Shown here in pieces: positions 44,715-54,840 of a stretch of 64,000 bases of DNA (its first letter is position 1; every line of letters starts with the position of its first letter). The notes below the pieces were generated by a model, which saw only the letters and a list, made by a program, of their open reading frames with translations, did no database searches and was not told where the DNA came from. A program made the position numbers and the translations under genes. Source of the DNA: JAAOII01 sp965207705 (lineage in GTDB: Bacteria > Pseudomonadota > Gammaproteobacteria > CBDBNL01 > JAAOII01); NCBI GenBank assembly GCA_965207705.1, contig OZ242292.1, forward strand, positions 992,001 through 1,056,000, read 5' to 3'.

Positions 44715-47312
44715 TTATGGACGCTGGGCGGCTAAGCCACCGGGAGTGCAGGTGAGCGCGGGGTATTCGGAAGCAGTACCAAAGTCCCAAGCACGGGTCA
44801 TGCCATCAGGACACGTTTCTGTTGTCCAATCTGCATAAATCATATCAGGCACAGCATTTGTTGAGTTCTGCAAGCCCTCGGTGCTTCTGCTTGCTTCTGG
44901 GTATAAATCATTACTTCCTATTGTTTTTGTTACGCCGCTGGTCTCGTTATTCCAATAGGAGTTGGTGATGTTGGCTACCAGGTTTTTGGTGGTGGCTACC
45001 CCAAAGCCAACCAGACCACCATTATTCGGAGAACCACTAATAGACATGCTTGTAGCATAAGACGAGGTGATGGTACTCCCACGCCCATCACCAACCAGAC
45101 CTCCAACAATATCGTTTTTATTCTCGACACTCCCTATTGACGCATAAGACGAGGTAATCTCGCTCCCCGGCCCATTACCAACTAGACCTCCAACCGTCCC
45201 AAACCCTTTAACAATCCCGCCTGACGCATAAGACGAGGTAATCTCGCTCCCCGGCCCATTACCAACTAGACCTCCGACTGTAGTGCCCCCAATGACTCCT
45301 CCTACTGACACATAAGACGAGAGGATGGTGGCATCCATCCCTCTACCAATCAAACCGCCGATACTTGAACCACTAGATTCAACCATAATCGTCCCCTCCG
45401 CGGAGCTATTTATAATGCTCGCTCCATTGGCATGACCAGCCAACAGCCCTACATTTCTATTATTAGTGCCAGTAATGCTGGCAGAACGGATATGAACATT
45501 GCGCAACTGCACCCCCTCAGCAATCGCCCCAAACAGACCGACCGCATTTGCATAATCACCAGTAGGATTTGTTATAGTAAGATTGCTAATTACATAACCA
45601 TTGCCGTTAAAAGTGCTACTGAAGAATACGGTTGTAGAAGTGCAAATACTAGAACTAACGGTGGAGCATCTGCCAATTGGCTGCCAGTTATCGCCATTAT
45701 AGCCAGCAAGGGAGATGTTAGCGACAAGCTCATAGCCGCTGCATACTGTGATATCCTCGCCAGCCATGGTGCCATTGCCGCAGCCCTCGTCATTGCCAGC
45801 AGCGTCCGCAGTTGCTTTGAAGGATGTGCCTTGAAGGTTATGGCGGGTTTGGTTAAGCTCGTCCGCAGTGGTAATTTCTATTAATCCATCGCCGTCTTCA
45901 TCCACATCCAGGAAATTAACTAAACCGTCTCCATCTAAATCAGGTCCAATAGCTACGGTAACGGTTTGTGGTATAGTTGCTTTGCCAGCATCGGTGCCGT
46001 TTAATGTCAAACTAACAATAAAATTATAGTATCCTTCCACATCTAGTCCATCTATGAATTCCTGCACCTCAATGCCACGGATTGTTTTGGCTGGGTCTAT
46101 TATGGGGGGCAAGTCCACCAAAGAATCAGAACCTCTTTGGTAGCCTATGCTAATGCTCCCTATGTGCTCACCAGGATTAGTCCATATAAGAAGGGCACTC
46201 CTGTCGCCAGGTATCGCCCGTAACCCTATCACTGAAACAGCAGCGGTCGCGGTGATAAAAGGCGCAACACCTTCCCTGCCTGCATAGATGCCACCTAAGG
46301 TTAAACTAACAGTGAAGGTATAGGATTGTCCGTTGGTTAATCCAGGTATAGTTTCTTCCACTCTAATATTAGGGTTTAGTTTAGCGCCGCTTGTTATACG
46401 AGTATTTTCTTCTTCATTAGTAATAGGATCTAAATAGCTTATGTCAATTGCTATTATATTATTTCCCACAGCGGGATTCATCCAGCTAAGCGTTATGCTT
46501 TCATGACCAAGAACCGCTTCTAATCCTATTACTGGGAATACGTTAGGAGTTGCCGTGGCAGTTGACGCAACAGGGTTTTCCCTGCCAGTATCAGTGCCGT
46601 TTAATGTCAAACTAACAGTGAAGGTATAGGATTGTCCGTTGGTTAATCCAGGTATAACTTGTTCCACGTTATTGCCATTGGTTAGTTGAGAGCTGCTTGT
46701 TATAGGAAAATTTCTCGTTACACCAGCAACAGTATCTGGGTAGCTTATGTCAATCCTTGCTATTTGCGCGGCAGGATTAGTCCAGCTAAGAGTCACATTG
46801 CCAGCGCCTGCAACTACAGCTAATCCTTCTACTGCAAAGATGTTAGGAGTTGCGGTGATAGATTGTACCGCGCCTTCCCTGCCAGCATCTGTGCCATTTA
46901 ATGCCAAAGTAACATTGAAGGTATAAGATTGTCCGTTGGTTAATCCTGTTATGACTTGCTGGACGTTAGTTCTGCTGGTGTTTAGTTGAATGTCGTTTGT
47001 TATTACGATTGGAGGTCTTGGGTTGGCAGAATTAGGTATTGGATTACTAGAATTGGTGATTCCGTAGTTTATGCTAATGTTTGCTATTGACGCGGCAGGA
47101 TTATTCCAGCTAAGAGTTACATTGCCAGCGCCGGGGGCTGCTTGTAAATTCATTACTGTGAATTTGATGGGGGGAGTGGGAGGCACAGTAACTGAGACGC
47201 CATTGTTGACGCCGCCTCCTTCACAAGCAGCGAGGAAAACTGTAAACGTAGTCATTATAAGAATCGTGTTAATATGTTTCATTACTTTGGTTGTTAATGT
47301 AAATACTGTCAT
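44715..47312 (-). CDS. FN3 and GLUG repeat lipoprotein
   Basis: This 865-residue surface protein has a lipoprotein signal (MTTFTVFLAAC, cysteine about C30 from this start, which has an AAGGAT ribosome site). Four fibronectin-III-like domains occupy about residues 48-450; each repeats LTNGQSYTFTVSLTLNGTDAGRE or a close variant. A calcium-binding-like DLDGDGLVNFLDVDEDGDGL segment follows. The C-terminal third has five GLUG-type units (GGLVGNGPGSEITSSYAS), as in bacterial adhesins and extracellular enzymes. No catalytic domain was seen. An adhesive or matrix-binding role is the likely reading. Confidence 0.82.
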   Translation of the reverse strand: MTVFTLTTKVMKHINTILIMTTFTVFLAACEGGGVNNGVSVTVPPTPPIKFTVMNLQAAPGAGNVTLSWNNPAASIANISINYGITNSSNPIPNSANPRPPIVITNDIQLNTSRTNVQQVITGLTNGQSYTFNVTLALNGTDAGREGAVQSITATPNIFAVEGLAVVAGAGNVTLSWTNPAAQIARIDISYPDTVAGVTRNFPITSSSQLTNGNNVEQVIPGLTNGQSYTFTVSLTLNGTDTGRENPVASTATATPNVFPVIGLEAVLGHESITLSWMNPAVGNNIIAIDISYLDPITNEEENTRITSGAKLNPNIRVEETIPGLTNGQSYTFTVSLTLGGIYAGREGVAPFITATAAVSVIGLRAIPGDRSALLIWTNPGEHIGSISIGYQRGSDSLVDLPPIIDPAKTIRGIEVQEFIDGLDVEGYYNFIVSLTLNGTDAGKATIPQTVTVAIGPDLDGDGLVNFLDVDEDGDGLIEITTADELNQTRHNLQGTSFKATADAAGNDEGCGNGTMAGEDITVCSGYELVANISLAGYNGDNWQPIGRCSTVSSSICTSTTVFFSSTFNGNGYVISNLTITNPTGDYANAVGLFGAIAEGVQLRNVHIRSASITGTNNRNVGLLAGHANGASIINSSAEGTIMVESSGSSIGGLIGRGMDATILSSYVSVGGVIGGTTVGGLVGNGPGSEITSSYASGGIVKGFGTVGGLVGNGPGSEITSSYASIGSVENKNDIVGGLVGDGRGSTITSSYATSMSISGSPNNGGLVGFGVATTKNLVANITNSYWNNETSGVTKTIGSNDLYPEASRSTEGLQNSTNAVPDMIYADWTTETCPDGMTRAWDFGTASEYPALTCTPGGLAAQRP

Positions 47313-47409
47313 AATTAATATCCTTTTGGTTTAAGTTCAATAGATATAATATTATATAACATAATTCAAGCAAATAATTATTAATAATAAACTGGTTTAT
47401 AATTTCATT

Positions 47410-49698
47410 ATGACTACATCACATGTTTTGGGGTTCCCGCGCTTGGGACCTGATAGAGAATATAAAAAAGCGCTTGAGAGCTATTGGAATGGCAAGATTG
47501 ATGCCAATAAATTGGAGGAATTAGGAGCTGAAATTCGCCGCCAGAATTGGCGCGCCCAGGAAAATGCCGGGTTAAGCTTTGTAACCGTTGGCGACTTTGC
47601 CTGGTATGACCACATACTTAATGTATCGGCTATGATAAATGCCGTCCCAGCCCGTTTCACATATTCCAGCCCAGTAGATATAAACACAGTATTTCGCATG
47701 GCTCGTGGCCGCGCCCCTGTAGGCAAGGATGCTCATGCTTGCGAAATGACCAAATGGTTTGATACCAACTATCACTATATAGTTCCCGAGCTTCAGTCCG
47801 AGCAACAATTTGCATTAACCTATTGCCCATTGTTTGAGCACATAAAAGAGGCGCAACAGCAAGGACATAGCGTGAAGGTTGTTCTGCCTGGTCCCGTTAG
47901 TTATTTGTGGCTTAGCAAGTGCGTTGGCGCTGAGTTTGACAAACTATCACTATTAGATGGTGTGGTTGCAGTTTATGAAGAAGTGCTCGCTAAAGTTAAG
48001 GATATGGATGTGGAGTGGGTGCAGATTGATGAGCCCATTCTTACATTGGATTTACCCGATGATTGGCGCGCCGCTTACGCCACTGCTTATAAGCGGCTAA
48101 GCGCAAAGTCCCCCAAGATAATGCTTACCACTTATTTTGGTGGCATGGAAGAGAACTTTGCCGCAGTGAAGGATTTGCCCGTAGCTGGCTTGCATTTTGA
48201 TGCAGTGCGTAGCGATGAATGGCAGCAGTTGGCGTCACAGTTACCACAAGACAAGGTGCTTTCATTAGGAGTAATTAATGGTAGAGATGTATGGCGCGCT
48301 AATTTGCAACAAGTAGCAGACACGCTAAAACAAGCATCTTCATTACGCCCCTCTGGCAGCGAGCTATGGGTTGGTAGCTCTTGTTCCTTGATGCACTCTC
48401 CTGTTGATTTAACCACTGAGACCAATCTGGACGATGAGTTAAAGCAATGGCTTGCTTTTGCCACGCAAAAATGCCAAGAAGTTGCTCTGTTGGCTAAAGT
48501 CCTGGATGACGACCTAAATGCTGAAGACCAGCAAGCGCTTGCCGCCAGCACTGCCGCTGCTGAAGAACACAAGGTGTCGGAGCGTATTCATAAGCAAGAA
48601 GTTGCCTCAAGAGTTGCGGCGATAAACGCAGATATGGAAAAACGCGCTTCTCCTTTTACGCAACGAGCCGCTGCTCAAAAAGAGCATATTAATCTACCCG
48701 CGTTTCCCACCACTACCATAGGTTCTTTCCCGCAAACTAGCGAAATTAGAGTGCTGCGTGGCAAGTTCAAACGTGGCGAAATTAACGAGGAGAGTTATGT
48801 AGCAGCAATGAAAAAAGAAATTGCCCAAACGGTAGCCAAACAAGAAGAGATTGGTTTGGATGTGTTAGTTCACGGCGAGCCAGAACGCAATGATATGGTG
48901 GAGTATTTTGGCGAGCTGTTGGATGGAGTTGCAGTAACCTCAAATGGTTGGGTGCAGAGTTATGGCTCGCGCTGCGTTAAACCGCCCATTATTTATGGTG
49001 ATGTTTCTCGTCCTGCCGCTATGACTGTGCCTTGGTCTGCTTATGCCAAAGAAGTTACAGATAAGCCGATGAAGGCAATGCTCACAGGTCCAGTTACCAT
49101 CTTGTGCTGGTCTTTCGTGCGCGATGATATAAGCCGCGCTGCTGTGGCGAGGCAGATAGCCCTAACATTACGCGATGAAACAGTAGATTTAGAAAAAGCC
49201 GGCATGCAGATGATCCAAATTGATGAGCCAGCTTTACGTGAAGGTCTGCCTTTGAGGAGACGCAACTGGCAAGAATATCTTGGCTGGGCAGTGGAAGTGT
49301 TTCGCTTATCATCCTGTGGAGTGAGAGATGAAACTCAGATTCACTCTCACATGTGCTACAGCGAATTCAATGACATCATAGAATCAATCGCGGCGTTGGA
49401 TGCGGATGTCATTTCCATTGAATGCTCGCGCTCTAAGATGGAATTGCTGGATGTGTTTGATAAGTTTAACTATCCCAATGAGATAGGTCCTGGGGTATAT
49501 GACATTCATTCACCTTTAGTACCGCCAAGTGTAGAAATGGAAGAGTTGTTGGAAAAGGCAGCTAAACGGATACCTGCGGAAAGGTTATGGGTAAACCCCG
49601 ATTGTGGTTTGAAAACCCGCGCCTGGCCCGAAACCACAGCAGCCCTTAAGAACATGGTGGCGGCTGCCATTACTATGCGTCAAAAACATAGTGCTTAG
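47410..49698 (+). CDS. metE: Cobalamin-independent methionine synthase
   Basis: MetE transfers a methyl group from 5-methyl-tetrahydrofolate (triglutamate) to homocysteine, the last step in methionine synthesis. The 762 residues match the family. The zinc ligands are in HSHMCYSEF, ECSRSKMEL and NPDCGLKTR. The N-terminal LGFPRLGPDREYKKALE and the central FPTTTIGSFPQTSEIR segments are intact. metF, which makes the methyl donor, starts 26 bases downstream, so the two form a functional operon. Confidence 0.96.
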   Translation: MTTSHVLGFPRLGPDREYKKALESYWNGKIDANKLEELGAEIRRQNWRAQENAGLSFVTVGDFAWYDHILNVSAMINAVPARFTYSSPVDINTVFRMARGRAPVGKDAHACEMTKWFDTNYHYIVPELQSEQQFALTYCPLFEHIKEAQQQGHSVKVVLPGPVSYLWLSKCVGAEFDKLSLLDGVVAVYEEVLAKVKDMDVEWVQIDEPILTLDLPDDWRAAYATAYKRLSAKSPKIMLTTYFGGMEENFAAVKDLPVAGLHFDAVRSDEWQQLASQLPQDKVLSLGVINGRDVWRANLQQVADTLKQASSLRPSGSELWVGSSCSLMHSPVDLTTETNLDDELKQWLAFATQKCQEVALLAKVLDDDLNAEDQQALAASTAAAEEHKVSERIHKQEVASRVAAINADMEKRASPFTQRAAAQKEHINLPAFPTTTIGSFPQTSEIRVLRGKFKRGEINEESYVAAMKKEIAQTVAKQEEIGLDVLVHGEPERNDMVEYFGELLDGVAVTSNGWVQSYGSRCVKPPIIYGDVSRPAAMTVPWSAYAKEVTDKPMKAMLTGPVTILCWSFVRDDISRAAVARQIALTLRDETVDLEKAGMQMIQIDEPALREGLPLRRRNWQEYLGWAVEVFRLSSCGVRDETQIHSHMCYSEFNDIIESIAALDADVISIECSRSKMELLDVFDKFNYPNEIGPGVYDIHSPLVPPSVEMEELLEKAAKRIPAERLWVNPDCGLKTRAWPETTAALKNMVAAAITMRQKHSA

Positions 49699-49724
49699 GG
49701 GGGTATAAGAGACACATTATTTGA

Positions 49725-50603
49725 ATGAGCTTTAATAGGCAGTCCAACGGAGGCATTGGCTATAGCTTGGAGATATTCCCTCCACGCGACCCAGATAAAC
49801 AGCTTAACCACTGGCAAGCGGTTGCCGCATTTTCTCAGCTTAATCCTTCTTTTATAAGTGTAACCTGCGGGGCATTTGGCGGCGAAACCACAATGACGAA
49901 GGAAGTTGCCCTGCGCTTGCAGTCAATGGGAGTAGAACCAGCAGTCCACTTTACCTGCATGGGTAAAAGTGAGGCAGAAGTGCGTGAAATAATCCAGGAT
50001 TACAAGAAGTGCAGCTTCAAATATCTCATAGCCCTGCGCGGTGACTACCCTATGAATAGCAGCAAAGAATCACTTAATCAATTAAAAAATAAACCAGGAA
50101 CTCTCCAATATGCTTATCAATTGGTTGAGGTATTAGCCGACATAGGTGGCTTTGATGTAACTGTAGCTGCCTACCCTGAAGGGCATCCCGAGTCCAAGTC
50201 ATTGGATCAAGATATACAATATCTTAAAGCCAAACTTGATGCTGGCGCTGAACGCGCCATAACTCAATTCTTCTTTGACCCTGATGTGTTTCTTAGGTTT
50301 CGCGATAGGGCTGTCAAGCTTGGTATAACTAAACCAATAATTCCTGGCATTCTCCCTATTTTGAACATAGACAAAGTGACGCGCTTTGCTGGCAAATGCA
50401 AGGTGGATGTTCCGCAGTTTTTACTCAATATGTATGAAGGAGTGCCGCGCCAATCCGCCGACCATAAAATATTGGCGATGAATATTCTGAGCCATCAGAT
50501 TACCCGCCTAATCACAGAGGGAGTGGACTTTTTTCACTTTTATACTTTGAACGAAATTCCGCTTAATACTCATATTTGCCGTTGGCTTAAAGCTGGTTTT
50601 TAG
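49725..50603 (+). CDS. metF: 5,10-methylenetetrahydrofolate reductase
   Basis: This flavoprotein reduces methylene-tetrahydrofolate to methyl-tetrahydrofolate with NADH, supplying MetE. The 292-residue TIM barrel keeps the N-terminal SLEIFPPRD motif with the catalytic glutamate, VTCGAFGG, LIALRGDYP, and the AITQFFFDPDVFLRF segment. It lies directly behind metE and 32 bases ahead of pfp on the same strand. Confidence 0.95.
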   Translation: MSFNRQSNGGIGYSLEIFPPRDPDKQLNHWQAVAAFSQLNPSFISVTCGAFGGETTMTKEVALRLQSMGVEPAVHFTCMGKSEAEVREIIQDYKKCSFKYLIALRGDYPMNSSKESLNQLKNKPGTLQYAYQLVEVLADIGGFDVTVAAYPEGHPESKSLDQDIQYLKAKLDAGAERAITQFFFDPDVFLRFRDRAVKLGITKPIIPGILPILNIDKVTRFAGKCKVDVPQFLLNMYEGVPRQSADHKILAMNILSHQITRLITEGVDFFHFYTLNEIPLNTHICRWLKAGF

Positions 50604-50635
50604 TTAAATCTTTCTTTAATTGTTATAATAGGTTA

Positions 50636-51901
50636 ATGGAGGAACCTAAAAATCTCATCTACGCTCAGTCGGGAGGAGCAACGGCAGTTATAAATGTAAC
50701 TGCGCGTGCTCTTATCTTAGAAGCACAGAAACATCCAGAGAAAATTGGCAAAATATATGTAGCCAATGGCGGTATAACTGGAGTGCTGCAAGAAAAGATA
50801 TTTGATGTAACTGGAGCAAGTGAAGAAGATGTTAACTCCATAGCTAATGAACCAGGAGCATTTTTTGGCACTTGCCGTTATAAGCTCACTGACCCACTTG
50901 AGAATGATTTCCAATATAGGAGATTGTTTGATGTGTTTAAAGCCCATAACATAGGATATTTCTTTTATAACGGTGGCAATGATTCACAAGATACGACTAA
51001 TCGTATAGCCCAATGGTGCGCGGAGCATGGGCATAATGTGCAATGCTTGGGTATTCCTAAAACGGTGGATAACGATCTGACACACACTGACTCTTGTCCG
51101 GGTTTTGGTTCTGTTGCCAAGTATATTGCGGTGTCTATTGCCGAAATTAATGCGGACTTACTTTCCATTTGCGGCTCCTCTACTAAGGTTTTTATTATGG
51201 AAACAATGGGCAGGGATGCAGGTTGGATTACCGCATCCGCGGGTTTAATCAAACGTCAAGAAGAAGACGCTCCTCACATTTTACTTTTACCTGAAATACC
51301 CCTGAAACGGAAAGATTTTTTAGCAAGGGTTAAGCATTGCGTTGAAAATATAGGGTGTTGCGTTATAGTTGCATCCGAAGGATTGCGAGATGAAAATAAT
51401 GAATATCTGGCAGCCAGCTCAGTGGTCATTGATAGTTTTGGTCATCAACAGTTGGGGGGCGTTGCTCCCATCTTAGCGGGAATAGTCAAACAAGAATTTG
51501 GCTATAAGTATCACTGGGCAGTCCCAGATTATATGCAACGGGCAGCCAAACATTTGGTGAGCGCCATGGATTATGAGCAAGCACAGGCGGTTGGCAAAGC
51601 AGCGGTCACCTTCGCATTGCAAGGCAAGAATGCAGTTATGTCATGTATTGAAAGGATTAGCGACTCTCCCTATAAATGGAAAGTGGGATATGTGCCATTA
51701 GATAAAGTTGCTAATGCAGTTAAGGCGATGCCGCGTTCTTTTATTAGTGATGATGGTTATTCTCTAACTGATGAAGCGCGCGCCTATTATATGCCATTGA
51801 TTGCAGGGGAAGTATATCCCTCTTATGATAGGGGGCTATTAAAGAAAGCATCTTTGCAGAAAAAAGAAATTTCCCCAAAACTAGCTGAATTTAAGATATA
51901 G
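50636..51901 (+). CDS. pfp: Pyrophosphate-type 6-phosphofructokinase
   Basis: This enzyme phosphorylates fructose-6-phosphate, most likely with pyrophosphate and reversibly. The 421 residues carry the donor-site motif GGNDSQDT, where ATP-type enzymes have GGDGS; the Asp at the glycine position, together with the lysine of PKTVDNDL, marks pyrophosphate use. PGFGSVAKYIA and the MGRDAGWITA segment, which binds the sugar phosphate, are also present. The donor is inferred from these motifs, not proven. It follows metF on the same strand. Confidence 0.88.
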   Translation: MEEPKNLIYAQSGGATAVINVTARALILEAQKHPEKIGKIYVANGGITGVLQEKIFDVTGASEEDVNSIANEPGAFFGTCRYKLTDPLENDFQYRRLFDVFKAHNIGYFFYNGGNDSQDTTNRIAQWCAEHGHNVQCLGIPKTVDNDLTHTDSCPGFGSVAKYIAVSIAEINADLLSICGSSTKVFIMETMGRDAGWITASAGLIKRQEEDAPHILLLPEIPLKRKDFLARVKHCVENIGCCVIVASEGLRDENNEYLAASSVVIDSFGHQQLGGVAPILAGIVKQEFGYKYHWAVPDYMQRAAKHLVSAMDYEQAQAVGKAAVTFALQGKNAVMSCIERISDSPYKWKVGYVPLDKVANAVKAMPRSFISDDGYSLTDEARAYYMPLIAGEVYPSYDRGLLKKASLQKKEISPKLAEFKI

Positions 51902-51943
51902 GAATATTCCTATAATTTATTATTTAGCTCGGTTATATTAATT

Positions 51944-53248
51944 GTGAAGAATAGTTTGCTTGTAGCTTTTGTAACCTTTGTAACCCTTATAACTGTGGTT
52001 ATGGCGCAAAACCTTTACGCTGCTCCTCAGATAGAAGTCAGCGGCAATAAAAGAACTAAAACCGCTTACATCCAAAAGTTAGCAAATATTTGTATTAATA
52101 ACTTTGATACCGAAAAAATAAACAGTTATGGCTCAAGTGAGCTGATATCTCAAGCAAAAAAATTAGCACTAAGACAATGCATAAATAATTCAGGGTTGTT
52201 TAGTAGTGTGGTTGTTTATGATTTTAACGAAGAAATTATAAGCATTGCAGTTGCTGATAAATGGAGTTTCTTAGTGCTGCCAAGCTATAGCCAAGCCCAA
52301 GCGCGAGGAGAAACTGGTTGGGGGCTGCTGTTCTTTGACTTTAACTTTGTTGGCAGAGGGCAACTTTTCGGAGCAATCTTTAACCGCAAAGAACAGGATG
52401 AACTGGACAGTTATTCCTTAATATACGATTTCCCATACATTGATAAACAAGGCAAGTATGGTTTTTCTGTCACAGCATTGAAACGCAAACTAAATTTTTA
52501 TGAGTTTGTTGGCGATGATTGGGTATTTAGCACTCAAGAGGAGTTCAATTTTTTATGGTTTAGATTGAAGCACAGAATAACTTCTAAGTTCTCGTTAACC
52601 TATGGTTTAGCTCCTACATATTTGGGCTTTCGCAATGCAAGATATAGAAACGGAGACACGATTAAATCCGATATTCTGCCACCAGATATACAAAGTATGA
52701 CCTTAAACGCTGAGTGGAGTAACCTAGTAAAAAGATACTACTACGATAAAGGATTCCGCAGCGGCGCAACTCTTTTTCAACAGCTTAACAGTCATGGGGA
52801 GCAAAAAGAAATGCAAAGCGCTGTGTTACTTGAGATGTATGCAGGTGTCCCATCATACCAGCAACATGTATTTCAGTGGGGTTTATTAGGCGGCACAAGA
52901 AATAATATAAAGCAATACGATACTTTTCGTATAGGAGGCGAGTTAGGAGCACGCGGCATACCTGCAGATGGCGCTTGGAATCAACAGTACCTAATAAGTA
53001 GTTTTTATTACCAGTTACCCATAGCGCAAGGACGTTATGGTTATTGGAATATAGGACCTTTTGTTGATATTGGTCACTTATGGAATTTACCTCATCACCC
53101 TGAAAAAGAATTGAGCTACTATTCCACTGGAATTGCCAGTTATGTCCACCTTAGGCAGGTTAATGTGCCAGCATTTGGAGTATCTTTTAGCTCCAACAGC
53201 GAGTATCTGCAGGATTATTGGAGTTTATTTATCGGCTTTCGCTTGTAG
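51944..53248 (+). CDS. Outer-membrane Omp85-like beta-barrel protein
   Basis: This 434-residue protein starts at GTG and has a signal sequence (VAFVTFVTLITVVMAQNLYA). A POTRA-like domain follows (about residues 28-110, with IEVSGNKRTKTAYIQKL). The rest consists of alternating strands ending in an aromatic YWSLFIGFRL, typical of outer-membrane barrels. The motif RIGGELGARGIPADGAWNQQ resembles the conserved barrel loop of the BamA/TamA family. It is shorter than BamA and has only one POTRA, so a patatin-like or surface antigen transporter is more likely than the main assembly factor. It ends 12 bases before the convergent mmsA. Confidence 0.75.
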   Translation: MKNSLLVAFVTFVTLITVVMAQNLYAAPQIEVSGNKRTKTAYIQKLANICINNFDTEKINSYGSSELISQAKKLALRQCINNSGLFSSVVVYDFNEEIISIAVADKWSFLVLPSYSQAQARGETGWGLLFFDFNFVGRGQLFGAIFNRKEQDELDSYSLIYDFPYIDKQGKYGFSVTALKRKLNFYEFVGDDWVFSTQEEFNFLWFRLKHRITSKFSLTYGLAPTYLGFRNARYRNGDTIKSDILPPDIQSMTLNAEWSNLVKRYYYDKGFRSGATLFQQLNSHGEQKEMQSAVLLEMYAGVPSYQQHVFQWGLLGGTRNNIKQYDTFRIGGELGARGIPADGAWNQQYLISSFYYQLPIAQGRYGYWNIGPFVDIGHLWNLPHHPEKELSYYSTGIASYVHLRQVNVPAFGVSFSSNSEYLQDYWSLFIGFRL

Positions 53249-53260
53249 TAGGGGGCTAGC

Positions 53261-54745
53261 TTACATTGTTGGCATCATAAACTCAGGATTTATTGAGCCC
53301 TTGGGCCAACGCGAGGTTATGGCTTTTACCTTAGTATAAAATCTAACTGCCTCAGGTCCGTAAGCATGCATATCTCCGAATAAAGAATTCTTCCAACCAC
53401 CAAAGCTATGCGAAGCAACTGGCACTGGAATTGGCACATTAATCCCAACCATGCCAACTTGAACATTGTAAGAAAAATCTCGTGCTAAACCGCCATCGCG
53501 AGTAAAGATTGAAGTACCGTTACCAAACTGATGTTCATTAATCAGCTTAATTCCGCTAGCATAATCTGGGACACGCACAATACATAACACTGGTCCAAAA
53601 ATCTCTTCTTGATAAATACGCATACCAGGAGTGACATTGTCAAACAAGCAACCACCTAAGAAAAAACCTTTCTCATGTCCAGGTAGCTTAAAGTTGCGTC
53701 CGTCAACTTCTAAAGATGCGCCCTCTTCAACTCCAAGATCTACATATCCTTTGACCTTAGCAAGATGCTCGGCTGTGATGAGCGGACCCATGTCATCATC
53801 AGGGGCTATGCCTATTTTAAGCTTCGCCACCAGTGGCTTTAATCTTGCCACTAATTCATCAGCTACCTTATCGCCAACCGCAACAACCACAGAAATCGCC
53901 ATGCATCTTTCACCAGCCGAACCGTAACCGGAACCCAGGGCAGCGCTTTCAACTAAATTCATATCGGCATCGGGCATCACTAACATGTGATTTTTAGCGC
54001 CGCCTAATGCTTGGACTCGCTTGCCTTGCTTGGCGCCTTCTTCATAAATGTAGCGAGCTATCGGCGTAGAACCAACAAAAGAAACCGACTTAACTCTTTC
54101 GTCACCCAACAAAGTATTAACTGCATCCTTGCCGCCATTGACCACATTGAGCACTCCATCTGGCAGGCCCGCCTCTTTCAATAATTCCGCTAAGAAATAT
54201 GCGGTTGAAGGATCTTTCTCTGAGGGCTTAAGCACAAAGCAGTTGCCGCAAGCAATCGCCATAGGAAACATCCATAAGGGCACCATTGCTGGAAAATTAA
54301 AAGGAGTTATGCCAGCTGAAACCCCCAATGGCTGACGAATAGAAGTAACGTCTATACCAGTACCAGCATCTTCTGAGTATTCGCCTTTGAGTAATTGTGG
54401 AATGCTACAAGCAAACTCTACAATTTCCAAACCGCGAGTTAATGAACCATGGGCATCGTTGAGAACCTTGCCATGTTCTGCAGAAACTAATTTGGCAATC
54501 TTATCTGCATTTTTTTCAATCAGTTCTTTATACTTGAAAAAAATACGCGCCCTTTTTAAAGGAGTTAATGCGCGCCATTCAGGGAACTTGTCATGAGCCG
54601 CAGTAATAGCGGACTGGGTGTCCGCCTCATTCGCCATAGCAACCTCAGCGCTAACCTCTCCAGTAGTTGGATTATATACATTGTCAAAGTTGCCGCTGCT
54701 ACCTTGATATTGTTTGCCGTTTATAAAGTGATGAATCTGTTTCAT
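53261..54745 (-). CDS. mmsA: CoA-acylating methylmalonate-semialdehyde dehydrogenase
   Basis: This enzyme turns methylmalonate semialdehyde (from valine) or malonate semialdehyde into propionyl-CoA or acetyl-CoA with NAD and CoA. The 494 residues match MmsA. The catalytic cysteine lies in GSAGERCMAIS, and the N-terminal FINGKQYQGSSG and the PFNFPAMVPLWMFPMAI segments are typical of the CoA-dependent branch. Propionyl-CoA from this step would feed the 2-methylcitrate genes prpC and prpB just upstream on the same strand. Confidence 0.92.
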   Translation of the reverse strand: MKQIHHFINGKQYQGSSGNFDNVYNPTTGEVSAEVAMANEADTQSAITAAHDKFPEWRALTPLKRARIFFKYKELIEKNADKIAKLVSAEHGKVLNDAHGSLTRGLEIVEFACSIPQLLKGEYSEDAGTGIDVTSIRQPLGVSAGITPFNFPAMVPLWMFPMAIACGNCFVLKPSEKDPSTAYFLAELLKEAGLPDGVLNVVNGGKDAVNTLLGDERVKSVSFVGSTPIARYIYEEGAKQGKRVQALGGAKNHMLVMPDADMNLVESAALGSGYGSAGERCMAISVVVAVGDKVADELVARLKPLVAKLKIGIAPDDDMGPLITAEHLAKVKGYVDLGVEEGASLEVDGRNFKLPGHEKGFFLGGCLFDNVTPGMRIYQEEIFGPVLCIVRVPDYASGIKLINEHQFGNGTSIFTRDGGLARDFSYNVQVGMVGINVPIPVPVASHSFGGWKNSLFGDMHAYGPEAVRFYTKVKAITSRWPKGSINPEFMMPTM

Positions 54746-54840
54746 AGTTTAGTATTATAAATTAATTAAAAGTTATTCTGTGTTGATGTGATTATGCATA
54801 TTTGATTACACATATATACAGTTATTATAGAACTATATAG

